This document shows positions 32,561-42,057 of a stretch of 62,798 bases of DNA, piece by piece (positions within the stretch are counted from its first letter, which is position 1; each line of letters begins with the position of its first letter). Below the pieces are notes generated by a model. It ran no database searches, had not been told where the DNA came from, and saw only the letters and a program-made list of their open reading frames with translations. The translations under genes and the position numbers were made by a program. The DNA comes from Puniceibacterium sp. (GTDB lineage: Bacteria > Pseudomonadota > Alphaproteobacteria > Rhodobacterales > Rhodobacteraceae), in the NCBI GenBank assembly GCA_024636635.1, contig JAGXGV010000011.1:1-62798 (forward strand), written 5' to 3'.

Positions 32561-32772
32561 TCGGGTGTCTTGATCATCGGGGGCGCCTTCCTGTTCGGGT
32601 GCAGGAAAGCGTCGCAGGGACCAGACTGTCAAGCGGCCAGCCCGGTTTAGACCGAAGGTATCGGATCACGAAGGCGGGTGTCAGGCAGGCCAGGATGCAA
32701 TCTGCATTGCCCGTGTTGCCCCATATTGGCGCATGAACAAAGCCGTCCGTAACCAGCTGATCTGCAAAGAAA

Positions 32773-32856
32773 TGGTGGGCGACCCAGGAATCGAACCTGG
32801 CGTGCGTCTCCGCGAGGGAGTTACAGTCCCCTGCCACACCTTGCGGCCTGTCGCCC
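32773..32856 (-). tRNA. tRNA-Tyr (anticodon GTA), CCA encoded
   Basis: class II tRNA GGGCGACAGGCCGCAAGG...GGGGACTGTAACTCCC...GGTTCGATTCCTGGGTCGCCCACCA. Confidence 0.95.
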
Positions 32857-32992
32857 ACTGTCGCCATGCCCCGGGGGCGCGTCGACGTGAGGGGGTGATT
32901 AGCGGTGCATAAATGCGGCGTCAACCGGAAAATCCCTTGCGCAGCCGGTCACCTTTGCCCATGGTCCCGCGCATCGCGAAAAGGGCCGGAAC

Positions 32993-33772
32993 ATGGTGAA
33001 GAAACCCAAATGGGTCGTCGAAAAAGAACAGTCCCGCAAGGCGTCGGCGGCGGAAACCGTCTGGCTGTTCGGGCTGCATGCGGTGCGCGACGCGCTGGTG
33101 AATCCGCAACGCGAAAAGCTGCGGCTGGTGGTGACCCTGAACGCGCAGGCCAAGCTGGAGGAAGCCATCGCCGAAGCAGGTATCGCACCCGAAATCAGCG
33201 ATCCGCGCCGGTTTGCCGCCCCGATCGAGGCGCAGTCGGTGCATCAGGGCGCCGCACTCGAGGTGAAGGCGCTTAACTGGGGGCCGCTTGAGGAAGTGGC
33301 GCTGGGCGACGGAACGCGCCCGCCCCGTGTGCTGCTGCTGGATCGAGTGACCGATCCGCACAACGTCGGCGCCATCCTGCGTTCGGCCGAGGTGTTCGGC
33401 GCCTGCGCGGTGATCGGCACCCTACACCATTCCGCCCCCGAAACCGGGGCGCTGGCCAAGTCCGCCAGCGGCGCGCTGGAGCGCCAGCCCTACCTGCGGA
33501 TGCGCAACCTGGCCGAGGCGATGGAGCGGCTCAAGGCGATGGGCTATTTTATCGTCGGGCTGGACGGCGAGGCGGAGCAGAGCATCGAGGCGGCACTTGA
33601 GGGACGGCGCGACCGCGCGGTGGCGCTGGTGTTGGGCGCCGAGGGGCCCGGCCTGCGCCAGAAGACGAAAGACACCTGCGACGCGCTGGTGCGCATCGAC
33701 TTTGCCGGGGATTTCGGATCGCTCAACGTCAGCAACGCCGCGGCGGTGTCGCTTTACGCCGCGCGCGGCTGA
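32993..33772 (+). CDS. rlmB: 23S rRNA (guanosine-2'-O-)-methyltransferase RlmB (SpoU family)
   Basis: LLLDRVTDPHNVGAILRSAEVFGA, VLGAEGPGLRQ, SLNVSNAAAVSLYAA. Confidence 0.95.
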   Translation: MVKKPKWVVEKEQSRKASAAETVWLFGLHAVRDALVNPQREKLRLVVTLNAQAKLEEAIAEAGIAPEISDPRRFAAPIEAQSVHQGAALEVKALNWGPLEEVALGDGTRPPRVLLLDRVTDPHNVGAILRSAEVFGACAVIGTLHHSAPETGALAKSASGALERQPYLRMRNLAEAMERLKAMGYFIVGLDGEAEQSIEAALEGRRDRAVALVLGAEGPGLRQKTKDTCDALVRIDFAGDFGSLNVSNAAAVSLYAARG

Positions 33773-33956
33773 CGCGCACCACGGCAGTCCGCCAAGCCGG
33801 CGGATGCGCCCTCCGCCACGCCCCGAACCTGGCCCGCGCGCGGTGACGCGCCGCGTGCCGCTGCGCCATGTCGCTCTGGTCAATCGGCCTCGTGTGGCTT
33901 ATCTGCGCCGGTAACATCCGGCCACACCCCGTGCCGGAACACATTGCGGAGGCCTC

Positions 33957-35084
33957 ATGGCGGATTACGAAACCCCCGGTCCGGTCGAAGAGAACTGGAA
34001 GGATGCCATTTCCTCGGTCGAGGAAATCATCGAGGATGCCCGCAACGGGCGCATGTTCATTCTGGTCGACCACGAGGACCGCGAGAACGAAGGCGATCTG
34101 GTGATTCCGGCGCAATGGGCCACGCCCGATGTCGTCAATTTCATGGCGCTGTATTGCCGCGGGCTGATCTGCCTTGCCATGACCGCCGAACGGGTCGAGG
34201 CGCTGGGTCTCAAGCTCATGTCGACCAACAATTCCTCGCGCCACGAAACCGCGTTCACCACCTCGATCGAGGCGCGCGAAGGGGTGACCACGGGCATTTC
34301 CGCAGCAGACCGGGCGCGGACCATCTCTGTGGCCATCGACGCCTCGAAGGGCGAACCTGACATCGCGACGCCGGGCCACGTCTTCCCGCTGCGGGCCAAG
34401 AACGGTGGCGTGCTGGTGCGCGCAGGCCATACAGAGGCGGCTGTGGACGTGGCCCGGCTGGCCGGGCTGAACCCTGCCGGGGTGATCTGCGAGATCATGA
34501 ACGATGACGGCACAATGTCGCGCCTGCCCGAGCTTGTGGCGTTCGCCCAGCGGCACGGGCTGAAGATCGGCACGATTTCGGACCTGATTTCCTACCGCCG
34601 CCGCAACGACAACCTTGTGCGGGTGCGCAAGGAAGAGGTTGTCACCAGCGAATTCGGCGGTGAATGGAACATGCGGATCTACACCGATGAGACGCACGGC
34701 GACGAGCATATCGTGCTGAGCAAGGGCGATCTGTCGGGCGACGAACCGGTCCTGGTGCGGATGCACGCCATGGACCCGATGCTGGACGTGATCGGTACCG
34801 GGCAAAAGGGGCGCGCGGCGGAATTCCACCATGCAATGCAGGCTGTTGCCGCTGCTGGGCGCGGCGTGGTCGTGCTGCTGCGCGACACGTCGATGAAGCT
34901 GGATGTACATGACGACGTGTCGCCCAAGACGCTGCGGCAATACGGCCTTGGCGCGCAGATCCTGTCGTCGCTGGGCCTGTCGAAGCTGACGCTGCTGACC
35001 AATTCGCCGACGCCCCGGATCGTGGGACTTGAGGCATATGGACTTGAGATTACCGGAACGCAGAAAATCTCGGAGCTTGGATGA
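33957..35084 (+). CDS. ribB: 3,4-dihydroxy-2-butanone-4-phosphate synthase (RibB/RibBA-like)
   Basis: VDHEDRENEGDLVIPAQ, GHTEAAVDVARLAGLNPAGVICEIMNDDG. Confidence 0.96.
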   Translation: MADYETPGPVEENWKDAISSVEEIIEDARNGRMFILVDHEDRENEGDLVIPAQWATPDVVNFMALYCRGLICLAMTAERVEALGLKLMSTNNSSRHETAFTTSIEAREGVTTGISAADRARTISVAIDASKGEPDIATPGHVFPLRAKNGGVLVRAGHTEAAVDVARLAGLNPAGVICEIMNDDGTMSRLPELVAFAQRHGLKIGTISDLISYRRRNDNLVRVRKEEVVTSEFGGEWNMRIYTDETHGDEHIVLSKGDLSGDEPVLVRMHAMDPMLDVIGTGQKGRAAEFHHAMQAVAAAGRGVVVLLRDTSMKLDVHDDVSPKTLRQYGLGAQILSSLGLSKLTLLTNSPTPRIVGLEAYGLEITGTQKISELG

Positions 35085-35635
35085 TGGCAGCCAGCGAAAA
35101 CCACTATACCCTGCCGCGCGCGGAGTTCGACAAGCCGGTCAAGCTGCTGATCGTGGTCGCGCCCTATTACCGCGACATCGCCGACCAGCTTCTGACCGGG
35201 GCCCGCGCCGAGATCGAGGCGTCTGGCGGCACCCACGAGACGGTCGAGGTGCCAGGCGCGCTTGAGGTTCCGGTTGCCATCGGCATCGCCGAACGGCTGA
35301 GCCATTTTGACGGCTATGTGGCGCTCGGCTGCATCATCCGCGGCGAGACGACGCATTACGATACGGTGTGTAACGATTCCTCGCGCGGCATCGCGCTGCT
35401 GGGCCTTCAGGGGCTGTGTATTGGCAACGGCATCCTCACGGTCGAAAACATGGCGCAGGCCGAGGCGCGCGCCGAAGCCAAGGGCCAGAACAAGGGCGGC
35501 GGGGCGGCGGCCGCGGCCTTGCATCTCATCGCGCTCAGCCGTAAGTGGAGCGGCCAGCGCGAGGGTGTGGGGTTCAAACCCGCCCGGGACGAATACCAGA
35601 TCGCTGCCGACAGCAAGGGCAAGACCCGATCATGA
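35081..35635 (+). CDS. ribH: 6,7-dimethyl-8-ribityllumazine synthase
   Basis: VEVPGALEVPVAI, ALGCIIRGETTHYDTVCNDSSRG. Confidence 0.96.
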   Translation: MMAASENHYTLPRAEFDKPVKLLIVVAPYYRDIADQLLTGARAEIEASGGTHETVEVPGALEVPVAIGIAERLSHFDGYVALGCIIRGETTHYDTVCNDSSRGIALLGLQGLCIGNGILTVENMAQAEARAEAKGQNKGGGAAAAALHLIALSRKWSGQREGVGFKPARDEYQIAADSKGKTRS

Positions 35636-36126
35636 CCACACCATCCCCAAGCCCCTCTGGCGCCCCGTCGGGCAACATGAAGCGCAAGATGAAATCCGCG
35701 GCCCGGTTTTATGCCGTACAGGCGCTGTTCCAGATGGAACATTCCAGCCTGACCGTCGATCAGGTGCGGCTGGAGTTCCTGGATCACCGCTTTGGCGAGA
35801 TCTTCGAGGAAGACGAGATGATGGAGGGCGACGTGGACCTCTTCACCAAGACGCTTGAGGATGCGGTGTCTTGGCAGGGCAAGATCGACCAGATGGCGGA
35901 CCGTGCGATCGTCGCGAAATGGGCCATTGGCCGGATCGACCCGACGATCCGCGCGCTGTTCCGTGCCGCCGGGGCCGAACTGGTCAATTCAGACACGCCG
36001 CCGCGCGTGATCATCAAGGAATTCGTCGATATCGCTGGGGCGTTTTACCCCGAGGGCAAAGAGCCGAGCTTTGTGAACGCGGTGCTGGACCACATGGCCC
36101 GCGAGGCGCGCCCCGAGGCGTTCTGA
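35632..36126 (+). CDS. nusB: transcription antitermination factor NusB
   Basis: SAARFYAVQALFQME, INEFVDIA-type IIKEFVDIAGAFYPEGKEPSFVNAVLD. Confidence 0.95.
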   Translation: MTTPSPSPSGAPSGNMKRKMKSAARFYAVQALFQMEHSSLTVDQVRLEFLDHRFGEIFEEDEMMEGDVDLFTKTLEDAVSWQGKIDQMADRAIVAKWAIGRIDPTIRALFRAAGAELVNSDTPPRVIIKEFVDIAGAFYPEGKEPSFVNAVLDHMAREARPEAF

Positions 36127-36297
36127 TCCCTGACGACGCGCCGGGCACCGGTCGGCATTTCATCGCCTGCGGTTTGTGACAGCGCGGGGGCAGCACGGCA
36201 TCATTTCGTCGAAACACGCCGCCCTGCTGCCGGAACGGATTTTCCCCGTGTCTGCCCCGGGCGACGGGATGCCTCGCCCGAAACAGGTGTTGCAGGC

Positions 36298-36996
36298 TCA
36301 GAGTTCCCTGACCTGGCCCACGGCCAGAACGTCACCCGTCGGCGCCCCGGTGGGAGAGCCGCCCGGCGGTTCGTCCGAAATCGCCAGAGTGAGGCTCGCC
36401 ACCAGCGGCACCAGATCTGCGGGCAGGGTGAGGGTGGCGCGCGGATCGTCGGGCAGCACGCCCAGCGATACGGGCGCAGCACCTTCGGCAATCGCCCAGA
36501 GCTCCAGCGCCCGACCGGCAGCGGCCTGACCTGCGGTGCGGGAGACGCTCAGGCGGTCCGCGTCGGGATCGTAGACAGCAAGAACGCGCAGCGACTGATC
36601 CTCGGCCGCGATTTCGCTGATCAGCAGGGGGCCGCCAGCGCCGGGCAGCACGGTTTCGGGGGTGCGCAGCACCTGCACGCCCAGAAAGACAGCCAGCGCG
36701 ACAGAGGCAAGGCTGAGCGCCTGCCAGAGGCCCGCGCGTTGCCAGAACGTGCCGCGTTCGACCGAACCGAACAGGCGGTGCATCAGGCGGCGGCGGGTGC
36801 GTGACGGCGGCGCGACCTCGGGCACCTCGTCGTTCAGCCCCGACAGGCGCGTGGCCCAGAAGGACACGTAGTCCATCAGGCCGGGTTCGCGCGCAAGACG
36901 CTCTTCGAATGCGGTTTCCTCGCGTTGGGGAAGCAGGCGCAGGACATATTCCGCCGCCAGGATGCCGTCGTCCGGGATCTCCGATTGTTGGGTCAT
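36298..36996 (-). CDS. anti-sigma factor (RskA-like C-terminal domain)
   Basis: single TM, N-terminal anti-sigma region; ATGA overlap with ECF sigma gene. Confidence 0.85.
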   Translation of the reverse strand: MTQQSEIPDDGILAAEYVLRLLPQREETAFEERLAREPGLMDYVSFWATRLSGLNDEVPEVAPPSRTRRRLMHRLFGSVERGTFWQRAGLWQALSLASVALAVFLGVQVLRTPETVLPGAGGPLLISEIAAEDQSLRVLAVYDPDADRLSVSRTAGQAAAGRALELWAIAEGAAPVSLGVLPDDPRATLTLPADLVPLVASLTLAISDEPPGGSPTGAPTGDVLAVGQVREL

Positions 36997-37535
36997 GGCT
37001 GCATACATTCCTTCAGACTGATCAAACTACGCCTCAGCCAGGTGCGCATGGTGTTGAGCGGGACATTGAACCGCTCGGCCAGTTCGGCATAGCTGAGCCC
37101 CTGGAGATAGGCACCGCGCACCGCCTGGCTCTTGTCCGTCTCGAGCTGGTCGAGACAGGCGACGATCCGCGCCGCCTCGCCCGCGGCGATGGCCGATTGT
37201 TCCGGCGTGGGGCCGCGCGCCTCGAGCCGGTCGGCCAGGGCCTCGACATCCGCGCCTTCGCGTGTGGCGCGCAGGCGGTCGATGGCCGTGTTGCGCGCGA
37301 TGGTTATCAGCCAGGTCATGGGACTCATTCCGTTGGACATGTACCGGTCCGCATACCGCCAGATCTTCATGTATGTCTCTTGCAGGACATCTTCGGCATT
37401 GGCCCTATTGTTCAACACACGCAGGGCGACCCCGAATAGTTTCGCGGATGTCTGATCGTAGAGGCTGGAAAATGCCGCGCGGTCGCCCAGGGCCACCCGG
37501 GAAATCAAATCTTCGATGTCTTTGGGTTGTGCCAA
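36993..37535 (-). CDS. ECF-type RNA polymerase sigma factor
   Basis: region 2 (AEDVLQETYMKIWRYADRY) and region 4 (GLSYAELAERFNVPLNTMRTWLRRSLISLKECM). Confidence 0.92.
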   Translation of the reverse strand: MAQPKDIEDLISRVALGDRAAFSSLYDQTSAKLFGVALRVLNNRANAEDVLQETYMKIWRYADRYMSNGMSPMTWLITIARNTAIDRLRATREGADVEALADRLEARGPTPEQSAIAAGEAARIVACLDQLETDKSQAVRGAYLQGLSYAELAERFNVPLNTMRTWLRRSLISLKECMQP

Positions 37536-37703
37536 CAGTCTCGTCCTTTGTCCGGGTGCAACCGTGAATGGAAGTTCACATCTGCCACTCTAGCGAGGGG
37601 CGGTGGAATTACATGCAAAATTTGCGGAAGTATTCCAGACCGTTGCGGGGATGAACCGGTTCGCCCGCGCAACATGTGGAGGCCGACGCCGACACGCGGA
37701 CGG

Positions 37704-37725
37704 GTTTATGACCGCGGTCATAAAC
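37704..37725. repeat. 22-bp perfect palindrome
   Basis: GTTTATGACCGCGGTCATAAAC is identical to its reverse complement. Confidence 0.9.
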
Positions 37726-37807
37726 TTTGTGGGGGCCTGTATCCAAGCGCCTTTCGGGCGTCATGTGCCGCTCGGCTTGCAGGACAGGTGTTTGCGGGGA
37801 AAGCAGA

Positions 37808-37842
37808 AAAAAACGCCCCCGGCGAGGGGGGCGTTCTTTTGT
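37808..37842 (-). terminator. Rho-independent terminator (minus strand; weaker on plus)
   Basis: minus strand AACGCCCCCCTCGCCGGGGGCGTTTTTTTC: GC hairpin followed by 7 T. Confidence 0.8.
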
Positions 37843-38045
37843 GGCGGGAACCGCAGCAACCGCGGGGTTATCTCATTCCCGAGGACCTGTATGTACAGGT
37901 GGGCGTCAGGTAACCGGACCAGGGCCCGGACAGAGCCAACTCCCTCGGAATTGCTTAAGGCCACCGGAATGCAACCCTTGACGAGAAGAGCAGAAGCCCG
38001 CCTGACGCAGAAGGTAGGATGTGCGGTGGCAGACGACAAGGGGGT
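37843..38045 (-). ncRNA. candidate structured non-coding RNA (class unknown; 6S-like considered)
   Basis: no credible CDS; terminator at its 3' end; long-range pairing GCGTCAGG/CCTGACGC about 100 nt apart; local hairpin ACCTGTACATACAGGT. Confidence 0.4.
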
Positions 38046-38132
38046 TTGACGCAAGGCGGCCACGTGAGCGCAAAGATTTCCTGCCGCTGGCCCGGCGCAC
38101 CTTGTACTTGAGACCCCGGCAAGGACAGCAGC

Positions 38133-38876
38133 CTAGCTTTCGTCGGCGACGAATCCGTACAGCGCGAGCTCTTCGGGCAGCAGGACGTAGATTTCATCCG
38201 AAGGGGTGGTAAGCGCGTGCTGCATGACCAGCGGGTCGATGCCCATCTCTTCGAGATAGATCATCACCTCGCCCTGTCCGCGCTGGATGTCCTCGACCGC
38301 GACAAAGGCGGGCAGCAGGGTGTTTTCCCCGAAATAATGCTGATGGACACCGACCGACGCGCCTTCGGCAATGTCGCGGGTGGTGCCGCCGGCCAGCAGA
38401 TAGGGGCAGGCGGAATAGCAGAATTCGCCCTCCAGCATCCGGGTCGCTATGCCATTTTCGCGCAGGTGTCGGCCCAGGGCCAGCGCATCCAGAACCGACC
38501 CGCCGGGGCTTTGCAGGATCAGCGTATCCAGCGCAGAGTCCGCGCCGTCGATCAAGTCGATGATGCGGGTCGCGTCGCCCGAGACGATCGCCCCTTCAAG
38601 CCGCCAGGTGCCGCCGCTTTCGCGGGTCAGGGTCAGGCGGTCGGGCAGGGTGCCCGCGTCGCGCAGCGGCGAAACGGGCGCGTGGTCGCGCGACGGGTCA
38701 AAGGTGCGCCGCTGGTCGCCCGGGCGGACGGGTTCGGACAGGCGTGGCGCAGAGGGGCCAAAGCGGGGCAGACTGAAGCCGCCGTCGCGCACATCGCCCA
38801 GCACCAGAAGGGCGCCTATGGCGAATTGCAGCACCAGCGTTCCGCGCAAGACGCCCGAGACGGTCAGGCCGCGCAT
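38133..38876 (-). CDS. COG3904-like predicted periplasmic/membrane protein with ClpP/crotonase-like fold
   Basis: N-terminal TM; SPGGSVLDALALGRHLRENGIATRMLEGEFCYSACPYLLAGGTTRDIAEGASVGVHQHYF. Confidence 0.65.
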   Translation of the reverse strand: MRGLTVSGVLRGTLVLQFAIGALLVLGDVRDGGFSLPRFGPSAPRLSEPVRPGDQRRTFDPSRDHAPVSPLRDAGTLPDRLTLTRESGGTWRLEGAIVSGDATRIIDLIDGADSALDTLILQSPGGSVLDALALGRHLRENGIATRMLEGEFCYSACPYLLAGGTTRDIAEGASVGVHQHYFGENTLLPAFVAVEDIQRGQGEVMIYLEEMGIDPLVMQHALTTPSDEIYVLLPEELALYGFVADES

Positions 38877-40261
38877 CAGGCGCTTTTGCCCGGCAGGCGG
38901 GGTATGTCGGTGTGATCCGGGCTGGTTGCGGCGGCTTTATCCTTGCGTGTCGCTTCGGAACCGGCCTGATTGGATGGCGCGGCTGTGGCGTCATCCCCCT
39001 GCGCGGACGCAGCGGGCGTTGCCGGCACGGTGCGGATATTGATCGCCTCTTCGACGTCGCGCACCGCATGCAGGGCGGCGCGCAATTCGGCCAGGGTCAT
39101 CGTATCCTCGACCCCGACACCGTCGCGCCCCGAACGGATGGCAGAGTGGGTGACGGCGAGGATAAAGACCAGCACGGCGGGCAGCAGGTCGATGGCAATG
39201 GCCCCGGCCCAGGAGGGCACGAAGTTGCGCGCATAAAGGATGACCGCATCGGCAGAAGAGATCGGTGTATAGGTCACCTCTTTTGCGGGTTGCAGGGCCA
39301 GCACCTCTTGCGCGGCGGTTTCGAGCGTGGTGGCGCGCTGGGCCAGCACCTCGAGCACCGAGGTGATGGTGGCGGCCTGGTTGCCGCGGTTCGCCTCTGT
39401 ACTGCCGTCAAGTTCGGGCAGGACGACCGAAGCCGCCAGATCCTGCGCCGCGCGCTGCACCAGCGCGGCAACGGACAACTGGCGCATCTGGGCAATGAGG
39501 CCCTGCAACTGCACCGCGGATTCGGAAAATTCGACCGAGCGCGCCTCGACCGGGCCGGGTTCGACGGTGAGCGCGCGCATCCGCGACAGGATGGTGTTGC
39601 CTTCGGCAAAGGCTGCCTCGACCAAGGGCGTCTGTGCCACGATCTGGGCCTCCAGCGCGGTCAGTTCGGCCGATTTCTGGCGCAGCACGCGGAAGACGGC
39701 GCCACGCCCGGCAAGGCCCGAAAGCGAACCTGCCGCCTCCTGTTCTGACAGATCCTCGAAGCTCTGGCGCACGCGGGCGACATCGCGTTCGAGCGACTGG
39801 CCGGTCAGCGCGATCTCGTGCGCGCGTTCGAGCGAGCCCTGATAGTCCTGAACGGTGCGGGCAAGGTGCTGTTCGACAGCCGCCGATCCGGCCAGCGCGG
39901 CGGCATTCAGCCAGGAGGACATGGCGATGATGGCAACCGAACCAAGGCCCATCGCCGCAAGCAGCCCGGCCTTGGCCCCGCGCGAGCGGACGGCGGGAAA
40001 CAGCCGCATGAGGTAGGACCAGAACACGAAGATGCCGACCGACACGGCGACGGAATAGGCGATGGCGGCAAAGATCGACATGGCGCCGTTGTCATCCAGC
40101 AGCGAGGACACGCCGAGATAGGTGTAGATGCCCGAGGCGGCGGCAAGCACGCCAAGCGCCGTGCCGGAAAAACTCTCGAGCCAGCCAAGGTGGTCTTCCA
40201 GTTCGCGGGCATAGCGCACGCCGCGCGCCTGGGACGAGGTCAGCCTGGTGTCTTCGGTCAT
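38876..40261 (-). CDS. hypothetical multi-TM protein with long coiled-coil region
   Basis: N-terminal TM cluster, extended heptad-like region, another TM near the C-terminus; stop overlaps downstream start (TGATG). Confidence 0.6.
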   Translation of the reverse strand: MTEDTRLTSSQARGVRYARELEDHLGWLESFSGTALGVLAAASGIYTYLGVSSLLDDNGAMSIFAAIAYSVAVSVGIFVFWSYLMRLFPAVRSRGAKAGLLAAMGLGSVAIIAMSSWLNAAALAGSAAVEQHLARTVQDYQGSLERAHEIALTGQSLERDVARVRQSFEDLSEQEAAGSLSGLAGRGAVFRVLRQKSAELTALEAQIVAQTPLVEAAFAEGNTILSRMRALTVEPGPVEARSVEFSESAVQLQGLIAQMRQLSVAALVQRAAQDLAASVVLPELDGSTEANRGNQAATITSVLEVLAQRATTLETAAQEVLALQPAKEVTYTPISSADAVILYARNFVPSWAGAIAIDLLPAVLVFILAVTHSAIRSGRDGVGVEDTMTLAELRAALHAVRDVEEAINIRTVPATPAASAQGDDATAAPSNQAGSEATRKDKAAATSPDHTDIPRLPGKSA

Positions 40262-40409
40262 GTCGCATCCTTTTCGGGCGGTGTCGCGGGTGGCGTGATG
40301 CGACGCCTGCGACACGCACATTCTGCGTAAGGTAAGCGCATGGGCGCACGATGGAAGAGGGCGATGCGGGGGGCTTGCATTTGTTCACGTATTGTTCATA
40401 GTTTCGGTC

Positions 40410-40868
40410 ATGTCTGTCCAGTCCGACATATCCCTGATGCCCGGTCAGTTGCTGGCGCGCGGCGTGTCGCGCCACCTGGCGAGCCACGGCTTTTCCGTGG
40501 TCGAAGAGTTCTGCCCCGAGCGGGGCAAACGGGTGGATGTGATGGCGCTGGGTCAGAAGGGCGAGATCTGGGTGGTCGAGTGCAAGTCGTCGCGCGCCGA
40601 TTTCAGGGCGGACGGCAAGTGGCAAGGCTATCTTGACTGGTGCGACCGCTATTTCTGGGCGGTGGATCAGATGTTCCCGACCGACCTGCTGCCAGAAGGC
40701 ACCGGGCTGATCATCGCCGATGCCTACGACGCCGAGATCCTGCGCATGGCACCCGAGACGAAACTGGCCGGTGCGCGGCGCAACGCGCTGATCCGCCGGT
40801 TCGCGGCCCATGCGGCGCGGCGGTTGCAGCTTTTGCGCGATCCGGATTTCGGACTCGAGTCGTACTAG
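40410..40868 (+). CDS. MmcB family DNA repair protein
   Basis: PD-(D/E)XK-like core RVDVMALGQKGEIWVVECKSSRADFRADGKWQGYLDWCDRYFWAV. Confidence 0.8.
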   Translation: MSVQSDISLMPGQLLARGVSRHLASHGFSVVEEFCPERGKRVDVMALGQKGEIWVVECKSSRADFRADGKWQGYLDWCDRYFWAVDQMFPTDLLPEGTGLIIADAYDAEILRMAPETKLAGARRNALIRRFAAHAARRLQLLRDPDFGLESY

Positions 40869-40966
40869 AGCGTGGTGCGTTCAATCGGAAACAAGAGGAA
40901 TCGCAACGCGGGTTCGAGCGAAAGCGAGAGGCAGCGCGTTTTGAATCCAGCCTGACGCAACCAGCC

Positions 40967-41167
40967 CTAACGCTTGCCGCGCGGCTTTACCTTGCGGGCG
41001 GCGGCGGCGGCGGCACGGATCTCTTCGGCGATCTCGTCGGCCTCGTCGGGCGAGAAATCCATCGGGATCTCGATGTTTTCTGCCAGCACGAACAGGCGGA
41101 CCATGCCAAGGTCGGTCGGGCCGATCTGAAGGTTGGCTTCGACGTCGCGTTCGGTGTTGATGGTCAT
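40967..41167 (-). CDS. small conserved hypothetical protein (DUF6324-like)
   Basis: MTINTERDVEANLQIGPTDLGMVRLFVLAENIEIPMDFSPDEADEIAEEIRAAAAAARKVKPRGKR. Confidence 0.65.
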   Translation of the reverse strand: MTINTERDVEANLQIGPTDLGMVRLFVLAENIEIPMDFSPDEADEIAEEIRAAAAAARKVKPRGKR

Positions 41168-41281
41168 GGCGCGCTCCAGCGGGGGCCGCAAGCCCGGCAG
41201 GGCGGCGGCAGTCTGTTTCAAGGGCGTTTCCCTACGCCGGGGGACATTGAAATGCAAGCGCCACAGGGGCTACAAGGCGTC

Positions 41282-41761
41282 ATGGACGTGATGTTGCGGG
41301 ATCTCGGGGCTGGGGATGTCGGCTGGCTGGTGGCCCAGCACGGCGAACATTATGCGCAGGCCGAAGGGTTCGACGACAGCTTTGGCGCGCTGGTTGCGGC
41401 GATTCTGGACGCCTACCAGCGCGACCGCGACCCGGAATGCGAACGCGCCTGGATTGCCGTGCAGGACGGTCAGCGTCTGGGCAGCATCTTCTGCGTGCGC
41501 GTGGATCCAGAGACCGCCAGGCTGCGGCTGTTCCTGCTGACGCCGGGCGCGCGCGGCAAGGGGATTGGCCTTCGGCTGCTGCGGTCCTGCATGGGTTATG
41601 CCCGCGCCACCGGATACCGGCGGATGGTGCTGTCGACGCATGAAAGCCACCGGGCGGCTTGCGCGCTTTATGTCCGCAACGGCTGGCGGCTGGTGAAATC
41701 GGTGCCCGTGCGCAGCTTTGGCGTCGATCTGGTCGAGCAGTCCTGGGAGATCGACCTCTAG
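41282..41761 (+). CDS. GNAT family N-acetyltransferase
   Basis: LLTPGARGKGIGLRLLRSCMGYARATGYRRMVLSTHESHRAACALYVRNGW. Confidence 0.88.
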   Translation: MDVMLRDLGAGDVGWLVAQHGEHYAQAEGFDDSFGALVAAILDAYQRDRDPECERAWIAVQDGQRLGSIFCVRVDPETARLRLFLLTPGARGKGIGLRLLRSCMGYARATGYRRMVLSTHESHRAACALYVRNGWRLVKSVPVRSFGVDLVEQSWEIDL

Positions 41762-42057
41762 TCCACGTCGATCGTCTGGCGCAGTCTGCCCGTGGCGCGG
41801 TCGAAGATCAGGATCTGGTTGCCCGCTGTCACCACGGCGTACCAGGTCGGCCCTTGGGTAAAGGCGGTGGCCGTGGTGCCGTCGGGCAGGGTTATGGTAT
41901 CGGGCAGCGGGGCGCTCTGATCACGGTAGCGGATGACAATCAGCGTGATGATGATTAGAAGCCCCACGATCATGGTGGCTGTCAGCGTCGTGACAAGCAA
42001 CCGCAGGAATTTCAGGTTGGCCGGCTCGGGCAGGGGCGGCTCGGGGGTATCGATCAT
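41758..42057 (-). CDS. small membrane protein (DUF6476-like)
   Basis: single TM LLVTTLTATMIVGLLIIITLIVIRYRD; ATG complement at 42055-42057. Confidence 0.7.
   Translation of the reverse strand: MIDTPEPPLPEPANLKFLRLLVTTLTATMIVGLLIIITLIVIRYRDQSAPLPDTITLPDGTTATAFTQGPTWYAVVTAGNQILIFDRATGRLRQTIDVD

Noticed and set aside
33773-33956. possible FMN riboswitch upstream of ribB
   Set aside because: No conserved RFN-element blocks are visible in the leader.
37603-38049. 148-aa plus-strand ORF
   Set aside because: Runs through the perfect palindrome and the terminator; no sensible protein features; RNA interpretation preferred.
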